64,000 nucleotides of DNA from an uncultured Prevotella sp. GTDB lineage: Bacteria; Bacteroidota; Bacteroidia; Bacteroidales; Bacteroidaceae. A program made the position numbers and the translations under genes. The stretch lies in contig UQRP01000006.1 of assembly GCA_900543585.1 (NCBI GenBank), forward strand, positions 1-64,000, written 5' to 3'. The notes under the pieces were generated by a model. It saw nothing but the letters and a program-made list of their open reading frames with translations. It searched no databases and was not told where the DNA came from. Of the stretch, positions 17,139 through 25,614 are shown in pieces (position 1 is the stretch's first letter; every line of letters begins with the position of its first letter).

Positions 17139-20100
17139 TTATCTCAGTCCGCGTCCGTGGCAGTTCTTAAACTTCTTGCCACTTCCGCATGGGCAGGGAT
17201 CGTTGGGCCGAGGCATCTTCTCGCGGATGATAGGCTGGTGCTGTGTCTGTCCCTCGCCTTCGCGGGTATCTTGTGCGGCGGCACGACGCTGTGCTTCCTC
17301 AACTTCGTCAATGTTCACTTTCTGCTCATTGTATCGCTGCTGGTGTTCTACGGCTTTAGCCTCCTGAACAGGGGCATCGGGCTGCTGGATTGGAATCTGA
17401 CCACGCATCAGGAAGCTGGCGATGCGGTTGTTCATATCGTTGATCATCTGATCCCACAGCTTGGCACTCTCAAGTTTGAAGACAAGGAGCGGATCCTTCT
17501 GCTCATAGGATGCATTCTGAACGCTATGACGGAGCTCGTCGAGCTGGCGGAGGTTCTCTTTCCAGTCGTCATCGATGATATGGAGGACGACGAACTTCTC
17601 AAACTCCTTGACGATATTCTTTGCTTCTGTCTCGTAAGCCTCCTTGAGGTTAACGCGAAGCTGTACCACATTGCGGCCGTCTGTGATGGGGATGAGAATG
17701 AACTGATAGATATTTCCCTGATTCTCATAGACATTCTTGATGACGGGGAAAGCATCGCTCTGAATACGGTCTGTCTTGCGCTTAAAGGCTGCCATGGCAT
17801 CCTGGAAAGCGCGCTCTTCAAGTTCTCCGCGGTCACCATTCTCGAACTCTTCTTCTGTGAAGGGCACCTCCATGGACAGAATCTCGAAGAACTGCTCTTT
17901 GATACCATCGTAGTTGTTGCTCTCGATGATGTTGACAACGCGGTCCCAGATGACATTGGAGATGTCCATGCCGATACGCTCACCCATCAGTGCATGACGA
18001 CGCTTCTCGTAGATGACGGTACGCTGCTTGTTCATCACGTCATCATACTCCAGAAGGTTCTTACGGATACCAAAGTTGTTTTCCTCAACCTTCTTTTGTG
18101 CGCGCTCAATGCTCTTGGAAATCATCGGGCTCTCAATACGCTCTCCGTCCTCAAAGCCCAGACGGTCCATGACTTTTGCGATACGCTCGGAGCCAAACTT
18201 GCGCATGAGGTCGTCTTCCAAAGAAACGTAGAAGACAGAGGAGCCCGGGTCGCCCTGACGTCCGGCACGACCACGCAGCTGACGGTCAACACGACGGCTC
18301 TCGTGACGCGTCGTACCTATGATAGCGAGTCCACCAGCTTGCTTAACTTCCGGTGTCAGCTTGATATCGGTACCACGACCGGCCATATTGGTGGCAATGG
18401 TGACGGCACCGAGCAGTCGCTGCTCAGTATGGATAATGCTGTCGGCTGTCTTGCCTACAAGGTCGGCATCAGAGCCTTTCTTGCCTTCTGTAGCGGCTTT
18501 TATCAGAGCGTCCTGATAGCGGACAGCGGATGGTCTGTCTGTGAAGGCCTTGCCATCGGAACAGATATAGACCTGTCCCATGGTGCTCTTACCAGCTTCG
18601 GCGACGATTTGTGCCTCTTTTTGGTGGAGCTTGGCGTTAAGCACATGGTGAGGAATCTTGCGCATGGTGAGCATACGTGAGAGGAGCTCACTGATTTCCA
18701 CAGAGGTGGTACCGACAAGGCATGGACGACCTTGTACGCGCATCTCTTCAACTTCTTCTATGACAGCAGCGTATTTCTCGCGGGCTGTCTTATAGACACG
18801 GTCATCCAGGTCCTTACGGATGACGGGCTTATTGGTAGGTATCTCGACGACATCAAGCTTGTAGATATCCCAGAACTCACCAGCCTCTGTAGAAGCTGTA
18901 CCGGTCATACCGGCGAGCTTATGATACATGCGGAAGTAGTTCTGCAGTGTGATGGTGGCGAAAGTCTGTGTGGCGGCCTCAACCTTGACATGCTCCTTGG
19001 CCTCAATGGCCTGGTGCAGACCGTCGCTCCAGCGGCGGCCTTCCATGATACGTCCGGTCTGCTCATCAACAATCTTCACCTCACCGTCCATGACGACATA
19101 TTCATCGTCCTTATTGAACATGGTGTAGGCTTTCAGCAACTGCTGAATCGTATGTACACGGTCGCTCTGCACAGCATATTTGTTGAGCAGGTCGTCTTTC
19201 TTGTCTAACCGCTGCTGGTCGGTGAGGTCTTTCTCATTCTCCAAAGCGGAAAGCTGAGAGGCAATGTCTGGAAGCACGAAGAGACCCTTGTCGTTGACTT
19301 GGTTGGCGAGCCAGTCAGCACCTTTGTCGGTAAGGTCTGCGGAGTTCAGCTTCTCATCTACAACAAAGTAGAGAGGTTCTACAGCCTCCGGCATACGGCG
19401 GTTGTTGTTCTCCATGTAGATCTCCTCTGTCTTCTGGAGTCCACTCTTGATACCCTCTTCTGACAGGTATTTGATGAGCGCCTTGTTCTTTGGCAGGGCT
19501 TTGTAGGATCGGAAGAGACTGAGGAAACCTTCGTCAAGGAGTTGCTGAGCTTTGTTCTTGTCTGTCTCCTGGTGGGCGGCGCTTATCTTCTGACGTGCAT
19601 CGGCAAGCAGTTCTGTGGCCTGCTTACGTTGTACGTCGTAGAGACGTTCCACCAACGGCTGGTACTCCTCGTACATTTGGTTCTCACCCTTTGGTACAGG
19701 GCCAGAGATGATAAGCGGGGTACGTGCGTCATCAATGAGGACGGAGTCAACCTCATCGACGATGGCGAAGTTATGGCGACGCTGCACAAGGTCTTCAGGT
19801 GAGAGCGCCATGTTGTCACGAAGGTAATCGAAGCCGAACTCGTTGTTTGTACCGAAGGTGATATCGGCCTGATAAGCCTTGCGTCGCTCTGGAGAGTTAG
19901 GCTGGTGCTTGTCGATGCAGTCCACAGAAAGTCCGTGGAACTCATAGAGAGGACCCATCCATTCTGAGTCACGCTTAGCCAAATAGTCATTGACGGTGAC
20001 CATGTGTACGCCATTGCCTGTCAGTGCGTTAAGGAAGACAGGGAGCGTACCTACGAGCGTCTTACCCTCACCGGTTGCCATCTCGGCGATCTTGCCCTGA

Positions 20101-20654
20101 TGCAGGGCGATACCGCCAAAGAGCTGAACGTCGTAGTGGACCATGTCCCACTTTATCTTGTTACCGCCAGCTGTCCACTCATTGTGATAGATGGCTTTGT
20201 CGCCATCAATGGTGATGAAGTCATTCTTGGGGTTAGCAGCGAGCTCGCGGTCAAAGTCGGTAGCCGTCACCACCGTCTCCGCATTCTCGCTGAAACGGCG
20301 GGCTGTGTCCTTAACGATGCTGAAAGCTACGGGCATGACGTCGTTGAGTGCCTTCTCCAGGGCGTCGAGCATCTCTTTGTCTTGCTTATCTATCTCGTTG
20401 AAGATAGGTTCACGCTCGTCGATAGGGGTGTCTTCAATCTTGGCGCGAAGCTCTGCCATCTTCTCCTTGTAAGGCTTGGCAGCATCCTGGACATATTTCT
20501 GTATCTCCTTGCTCTTGGCACGGAGTTCATCATTAGAAAGTTTGGCAATGTCGGGGTAAGCCTCTTTGACCTTTTCCACAAGGGGCTGGATGAGGCGCAT
20601 ATCACGCTTCGACTTGTCGCCGAAGATTGATTTCAAAAACTTGTTGAAGTTCAT
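17139..20654 (-). CDS. secA: Protein translocase subunit SecA
   Basis: An 1171-residue SecA ATPase, the motor that drives preproteins through SecYEG. Recognisable parts are the Walker A EMATGEGKTL near residue 190, the DEVDSVLIDDARTP Walker B/helicase motif, the MAGRGTDIKL and RQLRGRAGRQGDPGSS motifs of the second nucleotide-binding domain, and the C-terminal zinc-binding motif DPCPCGSGKKFKNCHG. It is longer than the Escherichia coli protein (901 residues) because of an insertion after residue 340, as is usual in Bacteroidetes. Monocistronic, with its own promoter and a strong shared terminator. Confidence 0.97.
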   Translation of the reverse strand: MNFNKFLKSIFGDKSKRDMRLIQPLVEKVKEAYPDIAKLSNDELRAKSKEIQKYVQDAAKPYKEKMAELRAKIEDTPIDEREPIFNEIDKQDKEMLDALEKALNDVMPVAFSIVKDTARRFSENAETVVTATDFDRELAANPKNDFITIDGDKAIYHNEWTAGGNKIKWDMVHYDVQLFGGIALHQGKIAEMATGEGKTLVGTLPVFLNALTGNGVHMVTVNDYLAKRDSEWMGPLYEFHGLSVDCIDKHQPNSPERRKAYQADITFGTNNEFGFDYLRDNMALSPEDLVQRRHNFAIVDEVDSVLIDDARTPLIISGPVPKGENQMYEEYQPLVERLYDVQRKQATELLADARQKISAAHQETDKNKAQQLLDEGFLSLFRSYKALPKNKALIKYLSEEGIKSGLQKTEEIYMENNNRRMPEAVEPLYFVVDEKLNSADLTDKGADWLANQVNDKGLFVLPDIASQLSALENEKDLTDQQRLDKKDDLLNKYAVQSDRVHTIQQLLKAYTMFNKDDEYVVMDGEVKIVDEQTGRIMEGRRWSDGLHQAIEAKEHVKVEAATQTFATITLQNYFRMYHKLAGMTGTASTEAGEFWDIYKLDVVEIPTNKPVIRKDLDDRVYKTAREKYAAVIEEVEEMRVQGRPCLVGTTSVEISELLSRMLTMRKIPHHVLNAKLHQKEAQIVAEAGKSTMGQVYICSDGKAFTDRPSAVRYQDALIKAATEGKKGSDADLVGKTADSIIHTEQRLLGAVTIATNMAGRGTDIKLTPEVKQAGGLAIIGTTRHESRRVDRQLRGRAGRQGDPGSSVFYVSLEDDLMRKFGSERIAKVMDRLGFEDGERIESPMISKSIERAQKKVEENNFGIRKNLLEYDDVMNKQRTVIYEKRRHALMGERIGMDISNVIWDRVVNIIESNNYDGIKEQFFEILSMEVPFTEEEFENGDRGELEERAFQDAMAAFKRKTDRIQSDAFPVIKNVYENQGNIYQFILIPITDGRNVVQLRVNLKEAYETEAKNIVKEFEKFVVLHIIDDDWKENLRQLDELRHSVQNASYEQKDPLLVFKLESAKLWDQMINDMNNRIASFLMRGQIPIQQPDAPVQEAKAVEHQQRYNEQKVNIDEVEEAQRRAAAQDTREGEGQTQHQPIIREKMPRPNDPCPCGSGKKFKNCHGRGLR

Positions 20655-20683
20655 ATCTGAGTTTTGTTTATTCTTAATAGGTG

Positions 20684-20691
20684 CAAAATTA
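20684..20691 (-). promoter_or_regulatory. -7 promoter element for secA
   Basis: TAATTTTG on the minus strand matches TAnnTTTG and lies 30 bases upstream of the secA start codon. No clear upstream TTTG box. Confidence 0.55.
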
Positions 20692-20754
20692 CTAAAAACT
20701 TATTGCCGATAAGCATGTTATCACATCTTTTTGCTCATCAGACGGCTTTCTTTC

Positions 20755-22164
20755 TCAAAAAAGAGGTGCTTCCTGGCAGGCGTTTGGTGCCCTTATGCGT
20801 ATTGCCTTTGCTATCGTCGGCGCAATCTGCTCGACGGTAACGGGTGTCGACACCCGCTCATGCTGGATGCCTGTACCAAAAAATATGATAGGAAAGGGCA
20901 CAACGGAAGCGCGGCTGAAGAAAGTCTGTCCGGTGTCTTCATTGAGAAGTCGCCAGCCGGGTGCCACATTGATGATGATATCTCCACTGAGACTGGGGTT
21001 GTGTCCTGCACGTATTTTAAGGATGTCGTTGTTGCCAGACATCAATCGGTCGCTGGTGAATACATCGGCGACACCGGCATTCTGCAACAGAAACTCCTGA
21101 CTACGTATGAGGAGCTCCTGCATGGCGATGCGCTTCTGCTCTATCAGCCGGTGGTTGAGATAGATCTCATTGTTGTATTCCTGTTCGACATAGCGTCCGG
21201 AGCCATAGATAGCACCGAGATACATGTTGAGAAGGCTGGCGGTGCGGTTGATGTAGAAAGTTCCGGTAGGGATGCGGAACTTCGCGACATCATTTTCTGG
21301 CTCTTCGCTGTATCCTGTCGACGTGACGACAAAGAGAACTTGCGACAGCCCCATGCGTCTCTCCACGGCATCCACGAAACGTCCCAGGGTATAGTCCAAC
21401 TCGTGGTAGACGGCTTCCATGTCGTCGTGCCATTTAGTGCCAGATTTGTTATCTGACTTTTTGGCAGACAATACGACATTGATGATGTCTGTCACATCAT
21501 CTTTGCCCAAATCAGTGGCGTTCATGGCTTGCAGTGCCATGTCTACAACGTTGTCGTTGACTTGGTAGAGTTTCTTCTTCTTCTCGAAGTCTTCAAAATT
21601 ATCATTGTAATCCCTTGCCCATTTTGGCAGAGTCTTGCAATAATAGGGTGATGTTGTCCATCTGTTGCCATCTTCTATCCAGAAAGCGCCGTCAGCGGCA
21701 TGACCGGCAAGAAGTATGGCGGACTCACGGTCGGCGGCAAAGGAATAGACGAGTGCCTTACCGTTGGAGTTGAGCTTTAGCTCGTCGCCGATAGTACTTG
21801 TACGCAGTCTGTCAGCAGTGTAGCTGCCTTTTCCGTCATCGACACAACCTATAGGTTGCAAGGTCGTGCGGTCCAGCCAACTGTTGCCTACGATACCATT
21901 ATAATAAGGTGTTGTCCCCGTGGCAATGGAGGCCGTTGCCGATGCGCGATCTATCGGATAAAAACTGTAGGAGGCTGCGTCATAGATGCGTCCCTTGTCT
22001 AAAAGGCGTCGGAAACCATATTGAGAGTAGAAATTGCTGAAGGCTTCAACATAATCGGAACGAAGCTGGTCTATCGTCACATTGACAACAAGGCGGGGTG
22101 CAAGCTCGTAAGCCTGCATCTCTGCTGATGTTAGTGCTGCCAATAAGAGAGCTAAATATCGCAT
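20755..22164 (-). CDS. PafA-family pseudophosphatase
   Basis: A 469-residue exported protein of the alkaline phosphatase superfamily, plainly paralogous to the intact enzyme at 1205-2686 (shared VTIDQLRSDY, AGHAADGAFW, GKDDVTDIINV). Nearly all catalytic residues are replaced: the nucleophile region PTVTAIGH reads PIDRASAT (71-77), the STDAIGH site reads SAKKSDN, the SADHGG pair reads VTSTGYS, and the C-terminal DAHIPF histidine is gone (SVVPFP). Only the first aspartate (D32) remains. The reading frame is long and clean, so it is likely a retained non-enzymatic protein rather than a decaying gene. It follows a DUF4105 gene after 6 bases and is almost certainly co-transcribed with it. Confidence 0.82.
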   Translation of the reverse strand: MRYLALLLAALTSAEMQAYELAPRLVVNVTIDQLRSDYVEAFSNFYSQYGFRRLLDKGRIYDAASYSFYPIDRASATASIATGTTPYYNGIVGNSWLDRTTLQPIGCVDDGKGSYTADRLRTSTIGDELKLNSNGKALVYSFAADRESAILLAGHAADGAFWIEDGNRWTTSPYYCKTLPKWARDYNDNFEDFEKKKKLYQVNDNVVDMALQAMNATDLGKDDVTDIINVVLSAKKSDNKSGTKWHDDMEAVYHELDYTLGRFVDAVERRMGLSQVLFVVTSTGYSEEPENDVAKFRIPTGTFYINRTASLLNMYLGAIYGSGRYVEQEYNNEIYLNHRLIEQKRIAMQELLIRSQEFLLQNAGVADVFTSDRLMSGNNDILKIRAGHNPSLSGDIIINVAPGWRLLNEDTGQTFFSRASVVPFPIIFFGTGIQHERVSTPVTVEQIAPTIAKAIRIRAPNACQEAPLF

Positions 22165-22170
22165 GTCGTT

Positions 22171-23436
22171 CTATTTGCCTTTCTGCTTGTTGTAGTATAA
22201 CGTACGGTTGACTGCGAACCTTATGAACAAAGAGCATGCCAATAAGTACATTCCTTCGGCATAATCTTGAAAAATACCGCCTATGACAAACAATATCGTG
22301 CATGCCATGAGTATATTCCAATATTTACTGAAGCGTGTCTTCATGGAACTGCGTGTGACGCTGTAGACAAAGCACAGTGACAGCGGATTGAGCAGTAGAA
22401 TCTGTAGGTTGATCCTTACGGTAGGATGGTAGGAAAAAATCATTGCAAAGAGAATGATACCTGCCAAACCATTTAACGTCAGCAAGACAGTATCGAACAG
22501 CCATGTTGTTTTCTTGCGTCTGTAGTCGATAGCTGAGATGGCGAGTGTGATGACAAACAACAGCGCAAAGAATACACGCGGTGTCACTGTATCCCAAATA
22601 TTATTGGAAGCCTTCACACGTGAAGGGTCTGGCCGTAATATATAGTCCGTTGAGGCCACGAGCTTATGCTTGTGGCCGGAGGGCTCTACGACTAAAGCTT
22701 TGTCGAAATCTTTGCGAAGCGTGTCGGGAATAAACTGCTGCTGTGCGAAGTCCGTCTTTCTATCAGCGCCGACACCGAGTAGCAGGTCACAGCCGAACTT
22801 CATCCATGGATGGCCATCGTTCCATTGGTGGACGAGCTGTCGCCATGTCGGTGAGACCTTGGCATTGACGACATATTCAACTTTACCATTGAGGTGATTG
22901 GTGATAATGTCGCGTGCTCGTGTCGTGCAGTTGTCGTAGAAATAGTTATATCGGTAAACGCGGTTGATTGGCGTATAGTTCTCTGACAGCGCTTGTGCTA
23001 TAGCCATCTTCTCCTCTCTCGACAGATTGAGCGTTTGTTGTATGACTCCCCGCCCGCTGTCTGTATACTCTTCGATAAACAAGTCCATAGGCTCGATACC
23101 CATTTGGTAGTCAGTGCGTCCAAAGGTAAACCTAAGGTAGAAATACTTTTGGCTGTAGTCGAAAAGACCGTAGTTGATAGCTAAATCTGTCTGATGCAGC
23201 TTGTCTACAAACCGTATGGCTGTGTGACCATAGAGGCTCCAAATCTGTTCGCCCGGTGAGCATGTCAGGAGGCTTATCTCTACACTGTCCATCGCTGCGA
23301 GCGCATCGTTCTGTGTGGCTGTGGCAGTGGGCTGTGGGGGCGTTCCGACAGCTTGTATCTGAGCTTTGACCGTTTCGGGAAGAAAGGCGGCTATGGCTAC
23401 TAAAATGCTTGTTAAGTATCGTATGTAAATTTTCAC
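22171..23436 (-). CDS. DUF4105 (Lnb-type periplasmic domain) membrane protein
   Basis: A 421-residue protein with a signal peptide or anchor (1-25), a periplasmic DUF4105 domain (about 50-290) and a C-terminal block of about five membrane helices. The domain shows LYGHTAIRF near residue 70 and YNYFYDNCTTRARD near 165; the conserved His and Cys are candidate catalytic residues. As I recall, this domain has been renamed after Lnb, a lipoprotein N-acyltransferase, so a role in lipoprotein maturation is possible; I hold that only moderately. The start is GTG at 23436, and a -7 element begins only five bases upstream, so the mRNA may be nearly leaderless. A pseudophosphatase gene follows. Confidence 0.78.
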   Translation of the reverse strand: MKIYIRYLTSILVAIAAFLPETVKAQIQAVGTPPQPTATATQNDALAAMDSVEISLLTCSPGEQIWSLYGHTAIRFVDKLHQTDLAINYGLFDYSQKYFYLRFTFGRTDYQMGIEPMDLFIEEYTDSGRGVIQQTLNLSREEKMAIAQALSENYTPINRVYRYNYFYDNCTTRARDIITNHLNGKVEYVVNAKVSPTWRQLVHQWNDGHPWMKFGCDLLLGVGADRKTDFAQQQFIPDTLRKDFDKALVVEPSGHKHKLVASTDYILRPDPSRVKASNNIWDTVTPRVFFALLFVITLAISAIDYRRKKTTWLFDTVLLTLNGLAGIILFAMIFSYHPTVRINLQILLLNPLSLCFVYSVTRSSMKTRFSKYWNILMACTILFVIGGIFQDYAEGMYLLACSLFIRFAVNRTLYYNKQKGK

Positions 23437-23440
23437 AGTG

Positions 23441-23448
23441 CAAAAATA
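23441..23448 (-). promoter_or_regulatory. -7 promoter element for the DUF4105 gene
   Basis: TATTTTTG on the minus strand matches TAnnTTTG. It ends four bases before the GTG start codon, so the expected transcription start falls at or within a few bases of that codon. Confidence 0.5.
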
Positions 23449-23492
23449 CCTTATTATTTTGACTTATCGTTCGTTTTATCGTTTTTTTTCAA

Positions 23493-23500
23493 TACTTTTG
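23493..23500 (+). promoter_or_regulatory. -7 promoter element for the barrel-lptC-corC run
   Basis: TACTTTTG matches TAnnTTTG and lies 54 bases before the ATG at 23555. It supports that ATG rather than the in-frame upstream start at 23438. Confidence 0.6.
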
Positions 23501-23554
23501 CACTTGATTTTCAACATTGAGAGAAATTTGTCACACAAAAGGAATATTTTGAAG

Positions 23555-24862
23555 ATGAAGTTTCATACATTGGCAGTCATCATGCTGCTGTCTCCTTTTG
23601 CCACAGCGATGGCACAGAGCGGGACAAACTCACCGTATAGCCAGTTTGGCCTTGGCATGCTCTCCGACCAGTCTACGGGATTCAACAGAGGCATGAATGG
23701 CGTAGGTGTCGCTTTTCATGAGCACAACCAGGTCAACAGCCTGAATCCGGCGTCTTATTCAGCCCTTGACAGCCTGTCGTTCATCTTCGATGTCGGCTTG
23801 TCGGGGCAGATATCTAAGTTTAAGGAGAACGGCGTGAGCAAGAATGCGAAGAATGCCGACTTCGAGTATGTCGTGGCCGGATTCAGAGCTTTCAAGCATT
23901 TTGGCGTCAGTTTTGGTTTGCTTCCCTTCACCAATGTGGGTTATTCCTATTCCTCCTCGGAAACGCTCAACGACTCTCGGGGAACCGTCTCCTACAACAG
24001 CTATGATGGTAGTGGTGGCCTTCACGAGATCTATCTCGGCTTAGGTTGGTCTCCGTTTAAAGGTTTCTCCATCGGTGTCAATGGCGCTTATCTGTATGGC
24101 AGCATGAACCGTTCTGTCATCAACAGTTACAGCATTTCTTCTGCCAATACGATTTCCAAATATTATACTGCTGATGTGAGAAGCTATAAGCTTGACTTTG
24201 GCGCGCAGTACAGCTTCAATGTGTCGAAAAAGGATGCACTCTCTTTAGGTGTGGTCTATACTCCTGGCCATAAGATTGGTGGCAAGCCCACTCTGACGAT
24301 GATTACCTCTGATACACAGAGTGGTGTGGCTGATACAACTTCTTATCCTGGTGCCGGTAGCCCCTCGCTAAAGTTTGAAATACCAACGTCATTGTCAGTA
24401 GGACTTGCCTATCTGCATTCCAATAAGTTGAAGGTAGGCGTTGACTATTCTTTGCAGAAATGGGCTGATGTAGATGAGCCTGCTTATTCCGTAGAGAATG
24501 GCACTCCGTCTTATGCTTTGCGCTCAGGACTCTTCAAAGACCGCCACAAGGTGAGCGCGGGCTTGGAATATACACCCAACCAGTCAAGCCGTCATTTTGT
24601 CAACAGAGTGAGATATCGTGCCGGTATCTCTTATGCTACACCTTATTATTATATTAATGGTCAGGATGGCCCGAAAGAGCTTAGCGCCAGCATTGGTTTC
24701 GGTATTCCAATCATGAACTCTTGGAACAACCGCTCTATACTCAATATCAGTGGGCAATGGGTACGGCAGTCGGCAAAGAACTTTATTACCGACAATACAT
24801 TCCGCATTAATATCGGCCTGACCTTCAATGAGCGTTGGTTCGCAAAGTGGAAGGTAGAATAA
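23555..24862 (+). CDS. Outer-membrane beta-barrel protein (FadL/OmpP1-like)
   Basis: A 435-residue exported protein. A signal peptide (MKFHTLAVIMLLSPFATAMA) precedes GTNSPYSQFGLGML, and the remainder is a series of amphipathic strands. The segment QVNSLNPASYSALDSLSF recalls the FadL/OmpP1 family of outer-membrane transport barrels. The frame opens 117 bases earlier, but that stretch overlaps the divergent promoter region and lacks signal-peptide character, so the ATG at 23555 is chosen. The gene sits 23 bases ahead of lptC and is probably co-transcribed with it. Whether it carries lipids or only shares the fold cannot be told. Confidence 0.75.
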   Translation: MKFHTLAVIMLLSPFATAMAQSGTNSPYSQFGLGMLSDQSTGFNRGMNGVGVAFHEHNQVNSLNPASYSALDSLSFIFDVGLSGQISKFKENGVSKNAKNADFEYVVAGFRAFKHFGVSFGLLPFTNVGYSYSSSETLNDSRGTVSYNSYDGSGGLHEIYLGLGWSPFKGFSIGVNGAYLYGSMNRSVINSYSISSANTISKYYTADVRSYKLDFGAQYSFNVSKKDALSLGVVYTPGHKIGGKPTLTMITSDTQSGVADTTSYPGAGSPSLKFEIPTSLSVGLAYLHSNKLKVGVDYSLQKWADVDEPAYSVENGTPSYALRSGLFKDRHKVSAGLEYTPNQSSRHFVNRVRYRAGISYATPYYYINGQDGPKELSASIGFGIPIMNSWNNRSILNISGQWVRQSAKNFITDNTFRINIGLTFNERWFAKWKVE

Positions 24863-24885
24863 TCGTTTGATTAGAAAGTCGGTCA

Positions 24886-25536
24886 ATGCGAAAGAACCTT
24901 CTTATCATATTCATTGCGTTGGTTGGTGTCATCACATCCTGTCAGGAGTCAGTGGAGCACACAGCACCCGCCATTCACGACCGCGATTCCGTGGCCGTGA
25001 TGACGTCGTATGGTGTTAATACCCTTGTCTCCGATTCCGGTGTCATTAAATACCGCATTGTCACCGAACGTTGGGAAGTGAACCAGAACCGTCATCCCTC
25101 CCGTTGGATCTTCGACAAAGGGCTCTTTCTTGAGCAGTTTGACGAGAAGTTTCATGTCCAGGCTTATATCCAGTGCGACACTGCTTATTACTTCGATCAG
25201 CAGCACCTTTGGGAGTTGCGTTCGCGTGTGCGCATCCTCACCAAGGATGGCCTGCGTTTCGCTTCAGAGCAGCTTTTTTGGGACGAGTCTAAGCATGAGC
25301 TGTATTCATACGTATTCTCGCGTTTAGTAACTCCTGAGCGCACGTTGCAAGGCTCCTATTTCCGTTCCGACGAGCGCATGACTCATTATATTGTCACTAA
25401 TACCAAGGGCTCTTTCCAAAGTGAGGATTTCGATGGTGGTTCAACCTCGGGTTCTGATGCTGCTCAAGCTGTCCAAGACAGTTCGGCACTCCACCAGCGC
25501 TCCAAGGCGTTGCCGCAGCGTAATGTCTCGCAATAG
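24886..25536 (+). CDS. lptC: LPS export protein LptC
   Basis: A 216-residue lipoprotein or membrane-anchored LptC, the bitopic inner-membrane subunit that passes lipopolysaccharide from LptB2FG to LptA. The N-terminus has a lipobox-like VITSCQ (C19), then the LptC jellyroll: RIVTERWEVN, LFLEQFDEKFHVQAYIQCDTA and a repeated pattern of short strands. It is the form seen in Bacteroidetes. The last 35 or so residues are Ser/Asp/Gln-rich and probably disordered. It lies between a barrel gene and a CorC-like gene on the same strand. Confidence 0.82.
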   Translation: MRKNLLIIFIALVGVITSCQESVEHTAPAIHDRDSVAVMTSYGVNTLVSDSGVIKYRIVTERWEVNQNRHPSRWIFDKGLFLEQFDEKFHVQAYIQCDTAYYFDQQHLWELRSRVRILTKDGLRFASEQLFWDESKHELYSYVFSRLVTPERTLQGSYFRSDERMTHYIVTNTKGSFQSEDFDGGSTSGSDAAQAVQDSSALHQRSKALPQRNVSQ

Positions 25537-25614
25537 CCACATTTATCTCACAGAGAGTTATTCAAGACTGCAGCAGGGTGGGCAGTCAATCTAAAGAAAA
25601 CATCAAATAGCATT

